Shown: positions 1 to 6,040, counted from the stretch's first letter. The stretch: DNA of 6,289 bases from an uncultured Oscillospiraceae bacterium (GCA_905192745.1 CAJJLZ010000051.1:1-6289); one strand, 5' to 3'. The notes: generated by a model from the letters alone, not told the origin. Translations and numbers: made by a program.

Positions 1-17
1 TTGTTAGCGGCACTACT

Positions 18-39
18 GAGAAATGCTTTTGCATTTCTC
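18..39. repeat. Perfect short inverted repeat (hairpin)
   Basis: Two perfectly complementary 9-base arms (18-26 and 31-39) flank a TTTT loop. There is no T-run on either side, so it is not a standard intrinsic terminator. Read on the minus strand it falls a few bases downstream of the extended -10 element at 49-57. It could therefore be a 5' stem-loop of a leftward transcript whose gene lies outside the window. The structure is seen directly; the role is inference. Confidence 0.55.
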
Positions 40-48
40 CCGAACGAT

Positions 49-57
49 ATTATACCA
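49..57 (-). promoter_or_regulatory. Extended -10 promoter reading out of the left edge
   Basis: On the minus strand the sequence reads TGGTATAAT, a perfect extended -10 (TGn plus TATAAT). The -35 position about 17 nt upstream (72-77, CTGCTT on the minus strand) is poor, which extended -10 promoters tolerate. The expected start near 42 lies just before the hairpin at 39-18. The gene served would be left of the window and cannot be seen. Confidence 0.45.
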
Positions 58-77
58 TAGTGACATTTCTTAAGCAG

Positions 78-113
78 AAAACCACTTGCCGGCCATGCCG
101 CAAGTGGTTTTTT
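78..113. terminator. Intrinsic terminator, probably for the nucleoside hydrolase, possibly bidirectional
   Basis: The arms at 78-89 and 100-111 form a perfect 12-bp stem around a 10-nt loop. The outer part of the stem is A:T, so either strand ends in a U-run: six T's on the plus side (108-113) and TTTT followed by CTGCTT on the minus side. It begins about 25 nt after the stop codon of the minus-strand hydrolase gene, the normal place for its terminator. The longer T-run on the plus side means it could also stop transcription entering from the left. Confidence 0.75.
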
Positions 114-137
114 ATCGGCGGTTTACGTTTTGAAATC

Positions 138-1070
138 TTACCGGGCGAGCTTGCGGAACAGGTCGGCAAAGATTTTATCCCGGTCCACATAATACACATA
201 TTTCATGAAATGCCGCTGCCCGTCATGACTGTAATGCCCATCGTACGAGACGATCGGGCTGTGCACGATCCGGTCGAGGGTAAAGTCCCCGTCCAGCAGC
301 CAGGCCACGGCGGTTACGTCCCAGATCACCCGGCTCCAAAGGACTTTCCCGCAGCGAACCTCCTCGTCCTCCTTGACAATACGGTAAAGGTAATCGCACA
401 GCTCGTTTTTGCCGACGATCCAATGCTCCAGCTCCGGCCCGGTGGTGGTGAAATGAGTCACCACCCCCATGCAGGGAAGCTGAACCAGCGGCACGCCGCA
501 GCCAAAAACCACCCGGGCCGCCGCCACATCCTGAATCAGGTTGAATTCACGGGTATCCGGCCAAGTCCATGCGTGGCCGCCCAGCCAGACCAGCACGATT
601 TTCTCCGCGATCTCCGGCTTCATCAGCAGGGCGGAAGCCACGTTGGTGATCGCGCCGATCGCCACCACATAAAGCGGCTGATCGTCCGGCTGCGCCATCG
701 CCCGTTCCACGAGATTTTCCGCGGCCGGGGAAACGACGGGGGTTTCCTCGTCACGGAGATAGGCGTCGGAGCCGCGGTAGGTGACGGAAAGATAATCCTC
801 CCGCCCGCAGAGCTTCAGAATGTTGGCGATTTCCTGAAAGCTTTTTTCCATCCCCTCGGCCGGGGTGGCGGCCTTCTGGTTGGTAAAGGGGGCGGCGTAG
901 ATCGCCTTCAGGTTCAGCTTGTCCGAAGAACGGATCAGATAGGCCAGAGCGAACTGGTCGTCCACTTCATTGAAGGTGTCGGTATCGATCACCACATCGA
1001 TTTTCCCCTTCGGCTTTTCCAGCCGGCGGAGCAGAAACTCGTTTGTGTTGACAGCGTTCGTTGCATTCAT
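138..1070 (-). CDS. Nucleoside hydrolase, IUNH family (divergent, Trp in place of the catalytic His)
   Basis: This 310-residue protein is predicted to hydrolyse the N-glycosidic bond of ribonucleosides, giving base plus ribose, in cytosolic nucleoside salvage. The N-terminal Asp cluster D29/D31/D37/D38 matches the Ca2+-binding signature of the family, though it is spaced two residues wider than the usual DxDxxxDD. Further signatures are IGAITNVA (138-145), the EFN..QD segment (175-181) and IWDVTAVA (249-256), whose Asp251 would be the last metal ligand. The residue before it is Trp250, where Crithidia-type enzymes have the general-acid His; a Trp there is known from purine-specific IAG hydrolases. 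I chose ATG 1068-1070 because AAAGGAG lies 8 nt upstream; an in-frame ATG at 1166 has no such site and adds a low-complexity basic leader. There is no signal peptide or membrane segment. Length is normal for the family. Family assignment is firm; base specificity is unknown, and a related IUNH-fold function is possible. Confidence 0.9.
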   Translation of the reverse strand: MNATNAVNTNEFLLRRLEKPKGKIDVVIDTDTFNEVDDQFALAYLIRSSDKLNLKAIYAAPFTNQKAATPAEGMEKSFQEIANILKLCGREDYLSVTYRGSDAYLRDEETPVVSPAAENLVERAMAQPDDQPLYVVAIGAITNVASALLMKPEIAEKIVLVWLGGHAWTWPDTREFNLIQDVAAARVVFGCGVPLVQLPCMGVVTHFTTTGPELEHWIVGKNELCDYLYRIVKEDEEVRCGKVLWSRVIWDVTAVAWLLDGDFTLDRIVHSPIVSYDGHYSHDGQRHFMKYVYYVDRDKIFADLFRKLAR

Positions 1071-1086
1071 GGTGCATTCTCCTTTG

Positions 1087-1100
1087 TGTAATCGTTTACT
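1087..1100 (-). promoter_or_regulatory. Candidate LacI-family operator (RbsR/CcpA-like) before the nucleoside hydrolase
   Basis: The plus strand reads TGTAATCGTTTACT. Its inner 12 bases GTAATCGTTTAC are palindromic except for one central pair and are centred on CG, the hallmark of LacI-family operators and of cre sites. It sits immediately upstream of the hydrolase ribosome binding site (1078-1085), where a bound repressor would block transcription. LacI-family ribose and nucleoside regulators and CcpA commonly control salvage genes. No regulator gene is visible here. I found no convincing -10/-35 pair beside it, so the promoter it would control is not defined. Confidence 0.5.
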
Positions 1101-1132
1101 CTTCCGGCATATCCCCGGAGTTCTTACAGCCT

Positions 1133-1150
1133 GCGGGACGGGTGTCCCGC
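1133..1150. other. GC-rich hairpin between the two minus-strand genes
   Basis: A perfect 7-bp stem (GCGGGAC at 1133-1139, GTCCCGC at 1144-1150) closes a 4-nt loop. It lies about 45 nt after the stop of the YhhN-type gene on the minus strand. No U-run follows in either direction, so it may stabilise an mRNA end or weaken read-through rather than act as a full terminator. It leaves open whether the two minus-strand genes are co-transcribed. Confidence 0.4.
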
Positions 1151-1194
1151 TCTTACGGCAGCGCATTTTCCCGCGCCGTTGTCCCCCGAAGACG

Positions 1195-1848
1195 TCATAT
1201 CCACACCGACAGGGCGATCAGGTACAGCCCGCCGTAGTAGAACGCAAGGCTTATCGCTTCACTGCGTTTGGTACAGCGTTCCGCATTCAGTATATTCCGG
1301 GCGAGGGTAAGATCGGAAACCGCGAATAGACACGCGCCCCCCGCCAGCACCATGGTTCCCGGGTAAGTCGGCAGGCAAAGCGCCATGGAAAGCATCGCCA
1401 AAATCACCGCGGCGTAGAGGACGAACGGCACCAGCCGTTCCCCCATATCCCGGAACCGTTTGCGGAACAAAAAGGCCGCCGCCGCGTACAGCACAAGGAA
1501 CACCGGGACCGCCAGCCATTGGGGCCGGGCGTACATCACAAACGCCGCGATAAACAGCCCGTGGGCCAGAGCAAACGCCCCCATCCCGGCAAACAGGTTC
1601 TTCTCAATCGCCACATCCCCGACCAGACAGAGGGTCAGCCCGCCCAGCAGCCACCAGAAGCCGACGAATCCGCCGACCAGACAGCCGTTGAGACAAAGCG
1701 TCACCGGCACCAGTGTACACAGCGCTTTCACGATGACCGACTGCGCGTGCTCCCCCCGCCATTTAAGCCGGAAATACAGCGGAAACAACACGGCAAAGAG
1801 AATCACGGCCGGAAAAGCCAACAGCAGATTGTGCAGAAGCGAGGACAT
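1195..1848 (-). CDS. YhhN/TMEM86 family membrane protein (lysoplasmalogenase-like)
   Basis: This 217-residue protein is almost entirely hydrophobic, with about seven to eight predicted membrane segments (roughly 8-27, 38-60, 62-78, 85-105, 111-128, 139-158, 164-180 and 199-216). Two membrane-embedded acidic positions typical of YhhN are present: Asp78 in the CLVGDVAI segment and Asp179 in the FAVSDLTLARN segment. His96 follows in GAFALAHGLF and a Tyr pair (204-205) lies near the C-terminus. Family members such as TMEM86B cleave the vinyl-ether bond of lysoplasmalogens, and plasmalogens occur in many anaerobic Clostridia, so a lipid-turnover role is plausible but inferred. The start is ATG 1846-1848 because AAGGAGG lies a few bases upstream; an in-frame ATG at 1959 would add a 37-residue Arg/Pro-rich stretch unlike the family. 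A candidate promoter is at 1930-1958. Substrate is unproven; YhhN proteins are often annotated only as membrane proteins. Confidence 0.82.
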   Translation of the reverse strand: MSSLLHNLLLAFPAVILFAVLFPLYFRLKWRGEHAQSVIVKALCTLVPVTLCLNGCLVGGFVGFWWLLGGLTLCLVGDVAIEKNLFAGMGAFALAHGLFIAAFVMYARPQWLAVPVFLVLYAAAAFLFRKRFRDMGERLVPFVLYAAVILAMLSMALCLPTYPGTMVLAGGACLFAVSDLTLARNILNAERCTKRSEAISLAFYYGGLYLIALSVWI

Positions 1849-1929
1849 GGCTTTTCCTCCTTTTCGGTGTCGCCGGCGGGCCGGGAGCGCTCCGTTCGGG
1901 AAGCGCGGGAGCGTCGGTCTCTGTATGCT

Positions 1930-1958
1930 ACGATACCACAGGAAGGGCAAAAAGTCCA
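1930..1958 (-). promoter_or_regulatory. Candidate promoter for the YhhN-type gene
   Basis: On the minus strand a TGGACT -35-like element (1953-1958) is separated by 17 nt from TATCGT (1930-1935). TGG directly precedes TATCGT, giving an extended -10. Each hexamer matches consensus at 4 of 6 positions. The expected start near 1923 gives a leader of about 75 nt before the ATG at 1848. Spacing is ideal but the hexamers are mediocre. Confidence 0.4.
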
Positions 1959-2005
1959 TATCTTTTCACGAAACGGAAGAATCCCGGTGCTTCCGCCGTT
2001 TCCTC

Positions 2006-2035
2006 TTGACAATCCCCGCTGTCGGACAGTAATAT
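2006..2035 (+). promoter_or_regulatory. Sigma-70-type promoter for the MATE-fhs-transferase operon
   Basis: A perfect TTGACA (2006-2011) is followed after 18 nt by TAATAT (2030-2035, 4 of 6). Transcription would begin near 2042, leaving a leader of about 118 nt before the TTG start at 2160. A second, downstream candidate is an extended -10 TGGTACAAT (2076-2084) without a recognisable -35. If that is used, the RNA would begin almost at the terminator-like hairpin. Confidence 0.55.
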
Positions 2036-2056
2036 AGGGTATATAAAAACAGGCGG

Positions 2057-2074
2057 CCGGGAGAAAATTTCCGG
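2057..2074 (+). other. Leader stem-loop upstream of the attenuator hairpin
   Basis: CCGGGA (2057-2062) pairs with TTCCGG (2069-2074) through six pairs, one of them G:U, around a 6-nt GAAAAT loop. It is the first structured element in the predicted leader and could be part of a sensing domain. It does not match a riboswitch consensus that I recognise. Confidence 0.35.
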
Positions 2075-2097
2075 ATGGTACAATTCGGGCGCGGTAC

Positions 2098-2132
2098 AGC
2101 CCCGCGGACAAAACCGCGGGGCTTGTCTTTCT
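2098..2132 (+). terminator. Terminator-like hairpin in the operon leader (candidate attenuator)
   Basis: The arms 2098-2107 and 2114-2123 form a perfect 10-bp, GC-rich stem around an ACAAAA loop. They are followed by a T-rich but interrupted tract (TTGTCTTTCT, 2123-2132). It ends 27 nt before the MATE start codon and downstream of the TTGACA promoter, so it would interrupt the operon's own transcript. Upstream bases 2087-2090 can pair with 2099-2102 and so compete weakly with the left arm. This layout fits transcription attenuation; the broken U-run makes termination efficiency uncertain. Confidence 0.5.
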
Positions 2133-2159
2133 GCGGCCCGGAAGAAAGAAGGCGGGAAT

Positions 2160-3584
2160 TTGGCAAACCGGAACCGGGGCGGCGGCTCCCGGCAGGGCGT
2201 GGACCTCCAGAGCGACGGCATCGGCGGGTTGATGCTCAAGCTGGCGCTGCCGGCGATCGCCGCGCAGGTCATCAACGCGCTCTACAATATCGTGGACCGC
2301 ATCTTCATCGGCAACCTTCCGGGCGCGGAGGGAACCAACTCCATCGCGGCGCTGGGGGTGTGCTTTCCCCTTGTGATCGTGATCTCGGCGTTCGGCACGC
2401 TGGTCGGCGTGGGCGGTTCCTCCCTCGCGGCAATCCGGATGGGGGAAGGCAGACGGGAAACGGCGGAACGCATCCTCTCCAACTGTCTGCCCCTGCTGGT
2501 GGCGTTCACGGCGGTAATCGTGCCGGTCTGTCTGCTGTTTGGACGGGATCTTCTGCTGCTGGTGGGCGCCACCGAAAACACGGTGGACTACGCCGTCCCC
2601 TATTTCCGTATTTATGTGCTGGGGACGCTGCCGGTGCTGATTGCTCTCGGCCTGAACTCCTTTATCAACACGCAGGGCTTCGCCGCCACCAGTATGCTGA
2701 CCGTGCTGATCGGCGCGGCCTGCAACATTGTGCTGGACCCTATCCTGATTTACGGCTTCCATATGGGGGTGCGGGGCGCGGCGATCGCGACCGTGACCTC
2801 CCAGCTGATCTCGGCGGTTTGGGTCCTCGGTTTCCTCTGCGGGAAGAAAACCAAGCTGCGGCTGCGGCTTTCTTTCATGAGGCCGCGCTGGTCCCTGATC
2901 GGCCCCGTCCTCGCGCTCGGGCTTTCGCCGTTTATCATGAATTCGACCGAAAGCTTAGTCGGCATCGTCATCAACACCACTCTGGCCTCGGTCAGCCCCG
3001 ACGGAGCGACCGCCGACCTGTATATCGGCGCTTACGCCATCATCGGCAGTGTGATGCAGATGGTAATGATGCCCCTGACCGGCCTGAGTCAGGGAGCGCA
3101 GCCCATCATCAGCTATAATTACGGCGCGGCGCGGTTCGACCGGGTGAAAAAGGCTTACCGGTATTTTCTCGGTTCCGCGGTGGTTTTCGCCGCCGTGGTC
3201 TGGGCGGCGGTCATGCTCTTCCCGGCGTTGTTTATCCGGCTGTTCAGCAGCAACGCCGCGCTTTCGGCGACGGCGGTTCGCTTTATCCGCGTGTATCTGC
3301 TGATGATTGTGCTGATGGCGGTGCAGATTGCCTGCCAGCAGACCTTTGTCGCCACCGGCCACGCAAAGGTATCCCTTTTTCTCGCCCTGCTCCGCAAGGT
3401 GATCCTGCTGATCCCGCTGATTCTGTTATTTTCCCGCTTCTGGGCGGAAATGGGCGTCTTCATCGCGGAACCGGTCGCGGACACCTTGGCGGTGACCATC
3501 ACGGTGCTGCTGTTTATCGCCAACCGGAAATCGGTGTTCGGAAACCCGAAGCTTGCCCCGGAACAGAAAAAACCGACCGTCTGA
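2160..3584 (+). CDS. MATE family multidrug/metabolite efflux transporter (MepA/DinF-like)
   Basis: This 474-residue integral membrane protein has about twelve predicted helices, the full length for MATE exporters, which expel cationic drugs or metabolites in exchange for Na+ or H+. Family signatures are LALPAIAAQVINALYNIVDR (28-47) in the first helix followed by IFIG (48-51), a conserved N-lobe segment around ACNIVLDPILIYGF (187-200) ending near VRGAAIAT, and QPIISYNYGA (314-323) at the start of the C-lobe. The start is TTG 2160-2162, with AAGGCGG-like pairing a few bases upstream; a GTG at 2199 would remove 13 polar residues and is an alternative. The C-terminal tail after about residue 455 is hydrophilic. 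It is the first gene of the operon, 24 bp before fhs. The substrate cannot be read from sequence; it might export a product linked to its neighbours or be unrelated to them. Confidence 0.92.
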   Translation: MANRNRGGGSRQGVDLQSDGIGGLMLKLALPAIAAQVINALYNIVDRIFIGNLPGAEGTNSIAALGVCFPLVIVISAFGTLVGVGGSSLAAIRMGEGRRETAERILSNCLPLLVAFTAVIVPVCLLFGRDLLLLVGATENTVDYAVPYFRIYVLGTLPVLIALGLNSFINTQGFAATSMLTVLIGAACNIVLDPILIYGFHMGVRGAAIATVTSQLISAVWVLGFLCGKKTKLRLRLSFMRPRWSLIGPVLALGLSPFIMNSTESLVGIVINTTLASVSPDGATADLYIGAYAIIGSVMQMVMMPLTGLSQGAQPIISYNYGAARFDRVKKAYRYFLGSAVVFAAVVWAAVMLFPALFIRLFSSNAALSATAVRFIRVYLLMIVLMAVQIACQQTFVATGHAKVSLFLALLRKVILLIPLILLFSRFWAEMGVFIAEPVADTLAVTITVLLFIANRKSVFGNPKLAPEQKKPTV

Positions 3585-3608
3585 CAAAAAGAAAGGACTG
3601 GATGGATC

Positions 3609-5306
3609 TTGAACGAAACGAATCCGAACAAAAAGCCGCTGTCCGATATCGAAATCGCGCAGAGCGTGCAGCCCCGGCCCATTGAAGAGATCGCCGCGGG
3701 CCTTGGCCTGACGCGGCAGGACATCGACCTGTACGGCAATTATAAAGCGAAGGTGGGCCCCGGCGTGATGAAGCGTCTGGCGGATAAGCCGGACGGCAAA
3801 CTGGTGCTGGTCACCGCCATCACCCCCACCCCGGCCGGGGAGGGGAAAACCACCACCACCGTCGGGCTGGGCGACGCGCTGCACAAGATGGACAAAAACG
3901 TCGTCCTCGCCCTGCGGGAGCCTTCCCTCGGGCCGGTGTTCGGCATCAAGGGCGGCGCGGCCGGCGGCGGTTGGGCGCAGGTTATTCCGATGGAGGACAT
4001 CAACCTGCATTTCACCGGCGACATGCACGCCATCGGCGCGGCAAACAATCTGCTCGCCGCTATGCTGGATAACCACATCCATCAGGGGAATGCGCTGGGG
4101 ATCGACGTGCGCCGCATCACCTGGAAACGGTGCGTGGACATGAACGACCGCCAGCTCCGTCAGATTACCGACGGGCTGGGCGGCCGGCTGAACGGCGTGC
4201 CGCGGGAGGACGGGTACGACATCACCGTGGCCTCCGAGATCATGGCCATCCTCTGCCTTTCCAACTCGCTGGCAGACCTCAAGCAGAAGCTGGCGGGTAT
4301 CGTGGTGGGCTACACCCGGGATGAGAAGCCGGTCACCTGCGGCCAGCTCAAGGCGCAGGGCGCGATGGCCGCCCTGCTCAAGGACGCGCTGAACCCCAAC
4401 CTCGTCCAGACGCTGGAGCACACCCCCGCCCTGATCCACGGCGGACCCTTCGCCAACATCGCCCACGGCTGCAACAGCATCATGGCCACCAAACTGGCCC
4501 TCAAGCTGGGGGATATCGTGATTACCGAGGCCGGCTTCGGCGCGGACCTCGGCGCGGAAAAATTTCTTGACATCAAATGCCGCAAGGCCGGGCTGAAGCC
4601 CGACGCAGTGGTGATCGTTGCCACAGTCCGCGCCCTGAAGCATCACGGCGGGGCCGCGAAGGCCGAGCTTTCGCAGGAAAACCTGGACGCGCTGGAAAAG
4701 GGCCTGCCCAACCTGCTCAAGCACATTGAAAATATCACGGTGAAATTCGGCCTTCCGGCCGTAGTCGCCGTCAACCGCTTCCCCACCGATACCGAAGCGG
4801 AACTGGCGCTGGTTCGCCGCAAATGCGCGGAATACGGCGCGAACGTCGCTCTGTCCGAGGTTTGGGGCAAGGGCGGCGAGGGCGGTCTGGAACTGGCGGA
4901 GGAGGTTCTCCGCCTGACCGAACAGCCGAACGATTTCCATATGATCTATCCGGATGAGGCCACCCTGCGGGAAAAGGTGGAAGCCGTCGCCCGGGAAATC
5001 TACAACGCCGACGGGGTGGATTTCCTCCCCGCCGCCGCGAAGGAGCTGGATAAGCTCACCGCGCTGGGATATGGGAACCTGCCGGTCTGCATCGCCAAGA
5101 CCCAGTACTCCCTGTCCGACAATCCCGCCCTGCTCGGCTGGCCGAAGGGCTTCCGCATCACGGTCAAAAACGTCCGGCTTTCCGCCGGCGCGGGCTTCGT
5201 GGTGGTACTGACGGGGGATATCATGACCATGCCCGGTCTGCCCCGCGTCCCCGCCGCCGAAAACATCGACGTGGACGACGACGGCCGGATTACCGGTCTG
5301 TTCTGA
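3609..5306 (+). CDS. fhs: Formate-tetrahydrofolate ligase (10-formyl-THF synthetase)
   Basis: This 565-residue cytosolic enzyme catalyses formate + ATP + THF to 10-formyl-THF + ADP + Pi (EC 6.3.4.3). It feeds purine and fMet synthesis and, where present, the methyl branch of the Wood-Ljungdahl pathway. The P-loop is TPAGEGKTTTTVG (74-86). It is followed by EPSLGPVFGIKGGAAGGG (104-121), INLHFTGDMHAI (131-142), GIDVRRITWKR (164-174), HGGPFANIAHGCNS (277-290), TEAGFGADLGAEKF (306-319), NRFPTDTEAE (389-398), KGGEGGLELA (421-430) and TGDIMTMPGLPR (535-546). All are family landmarks and the length matches the usual 555-565. One oddity is Trp122 where the family normally reads Tyr in GGGYAQV. The start is TTG 3609-3611 with AAAGGA about 11 nt upstream; the nearby ATG at 3602 is out of frame. 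It lies between the MATE gene (24-bp gap) and the transferase gene (1-base overlap), so it is very likely co-transcribed with both. Confidence 0.98.
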   Translation: MNETNPNKKPLSDIEIAQSVQPRPIEEIAAGLGLTRQDIDLYGNYKAKVGPGVMKRLADKPDGKLVLVTAITPTPAGEGKTTTTVGLGDALHKMDKNVVLALREPSLGPVFGIKGGAAGGGWAQVIPMEDINLHFTGDMHAIGAANNLLAAMLDNHIHQGNALGIDVRRITWKRCVDMNDRQLRQITDGLGGRLNGVPREDGYDITVASEIMAILCLSNSLADLKQKLAGIVVGYTRDEKPVTCGQLKAQGAMAALLKDALNPNLVQTLEHTPALIHGGPFANIAHGCNSIMATKLALKLGDIVITEAGFGADLGAEKFLDIKCRKAGLKPDAVVIVATVRALKHHGGAAKAELSQENLDALEKGLPNLLKHIENITVKFGLPAVVAVNRFPTDTEAELALVRRKCAEYGANVALSEVWGKGGEGGLELAEEVLRLTEQPNDFHMIYPDEATLREKVEAVAREIYNADGVDFLPAAAKELDKLTALGYGNLPVCIAKTQYSLSDNPALLGWPKGFRITVKNVRLSAGAGFVVVLTGDIMTMPGLPRVPAAENIDVDDDGRITGLF

Positions 5307-5995
5307 TGCCGCTGCTGCTGGACGCCGCCGCCCTGCCGGAGAAAGCGCTCGCCCGGATGCTCCGGGCCCTGCCATCCTCCCGGCGGCAACAGGCGGAACG
5401 GCGGAACGCGCCCGGCGCGCGCCGGGAAACGGCCGCCGCCTCCTATCTGGCGCTGTACGCCCTGTGGAGGGGTCCGGAAACGGACGGATCTCCCTGCCTG
5501 TTTCCGTCTGCGGAGGCGCTGCTGGCGGAAGAACCCGCCGTCGCCCGGCTGGGCGAGGCGGCGGGCTGGCCGGTCGGGCCGCACGGGCAGCCCTTTCCGG
5601 ACGGCTTCACCGTGAGCGGGAAGCGGCGGTATGTCAGCCTGTCCCATTCGGAGGGACTGGCCGCCGCCGTCTGCCGGGACGTGCCGGTGGGTCTGGATAT
5701 CCAGACCGTTCCGTCTGGCCCGGCGGAGAGACTTCGGCGGATCGCCGGGAAATTCCATCCTTCGGAGGAAGCGCGGCTCGCCGCTTTGCCGGACGCCGCC
5801 CTGCCCGCCGCCTTCACCGCGCTTTGGGCGCGGAAGGAAAGCGTCCTCAAGCTCTGCGGCCGGGGGCTCAGCCTTCCGCTTTCCTCCTTCTGCGTGGAGG
5901 AGGACGGCCGGGGGACGCTGGACGGACGGCCGTTCCGGACGACTGTCTGCCCCCTCTCCCGCGCGGCGCTGGCCGAAGCGCTCTGGTCCTGTTAG
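5306..5995 (+). CDS. 4'-phosphopantetheinyl transferase, Sfp-type
   Basis: This 229-residue protein is predicted to move the phosphopantetheine arm of coenzyme A onto a serine of an acyl or peptidyl carrier protein, using Mg2+. Signatures run in the expected order: an Arg-rich N-lobe with an RRETAAASYLAL segment (39-50), GPHGQPFPDG (91-100) for the usual GxxGKP, SLSHSEG (111-117) with His114, VGLDIQ (128-133), FHPSEE (150-155), and WARKESVLKLCGRGL (174-188) with Glu178 and Lys182. Asp131 and Glu178 match the metal ligands Asp107 and Glu151 of Bacillus Sfp, but Gln133 replaces Glu109. Length is normal for the Sfp group, about twice AcpS. The ATG shares its A with the fhs stop (TGATG), which indicates translational coupling. 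Codon use is extremely GC-rich. No carrier protein, NRPS or PKS is in the window, so its partner is unknown; it may serve fatty-acid ACP or a distant biosynthetic cluster. Confidence 0.87.
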   Translation: MPLLLDAAALPEKALARMLRALPSSRRQQAERRNAPGARRETAAASYLALYALWRGPETDGSPCLFPSAEALLAEEPAVARLGEAAGWPVGPHGQPFPDGFTVSGKRRYVSLSHSEGLAAAVCRDVPVGLDIQTVPSGPAERLRRIAGKFHPSEEARLAALPDAALPAAFTALWARKESVLKLCGRGLSLPLSSFCVEEDGRGTLDGRPFRTTVCPLSRAALAEALWSC

Positions 5996-6040
5996 TCACC
6001 ATATCCGAAACCGGCCGCCGGGGCTCAAATACGGCGGCAC

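Larger units (their letters stand above)
1849..2159. other. Divergent intergenic region with back-to-back promoters and a structured leader
   Basis: These 311 bases separate the minus-strand YhhN gene from the plus-strand MATE operon. They hold the YhhN ribosome binding site (about 1854-1860), a GC-rich palindrome GGAGCGCTCC (1884-1893), a minus-strand promoter candidate, a plus-strand TTGACA promoter and the plus-strand leader with two hairpins. Open frames crossing it on either strand begin or end in these signals and resemble no protein I know, so I see no gene here. Confidence 0.7.

Noticed and set aside
60..1091. 343-codon open frame on the plus strand
   Set aside because: It is antisense to the nucleoside hydrolase, begins inside the terminator region, and has no family motif or ribosome binding site.
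2042..2159. Known riboswitch (THF, ZTP/pfl, guanidine, preQ1, c-di-GMP) in the operon leader
   Set aside because: I compared the leader by eye with the conserved cores of these classes and found no match, so no class is named; a covariance search is needed to exclude divergent members.
1803..2762. 319-codon open frame on the minus strand
   Set aside because: It crosses the divergent intergenic region and the antisense of the MATE gene; its composition (Arg/Gln/His/Asp-rich) is typical of a shadow frame.
3602..3608. ATG at 3602 as the start of fhs
   Set aside because: It is out of frame with the ligase; the in-frame TTG at 3609 gives the expected N-terminus.
3426..5375. 649-codon open frame on the minus strand
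   Set aside because: It lies antisense to fhs and the end of the MATE gene, is rich in Gly, Arg, His and Gln with no recognisable domain, and is explained by GC-rich codon bias in the real genes opposite it.
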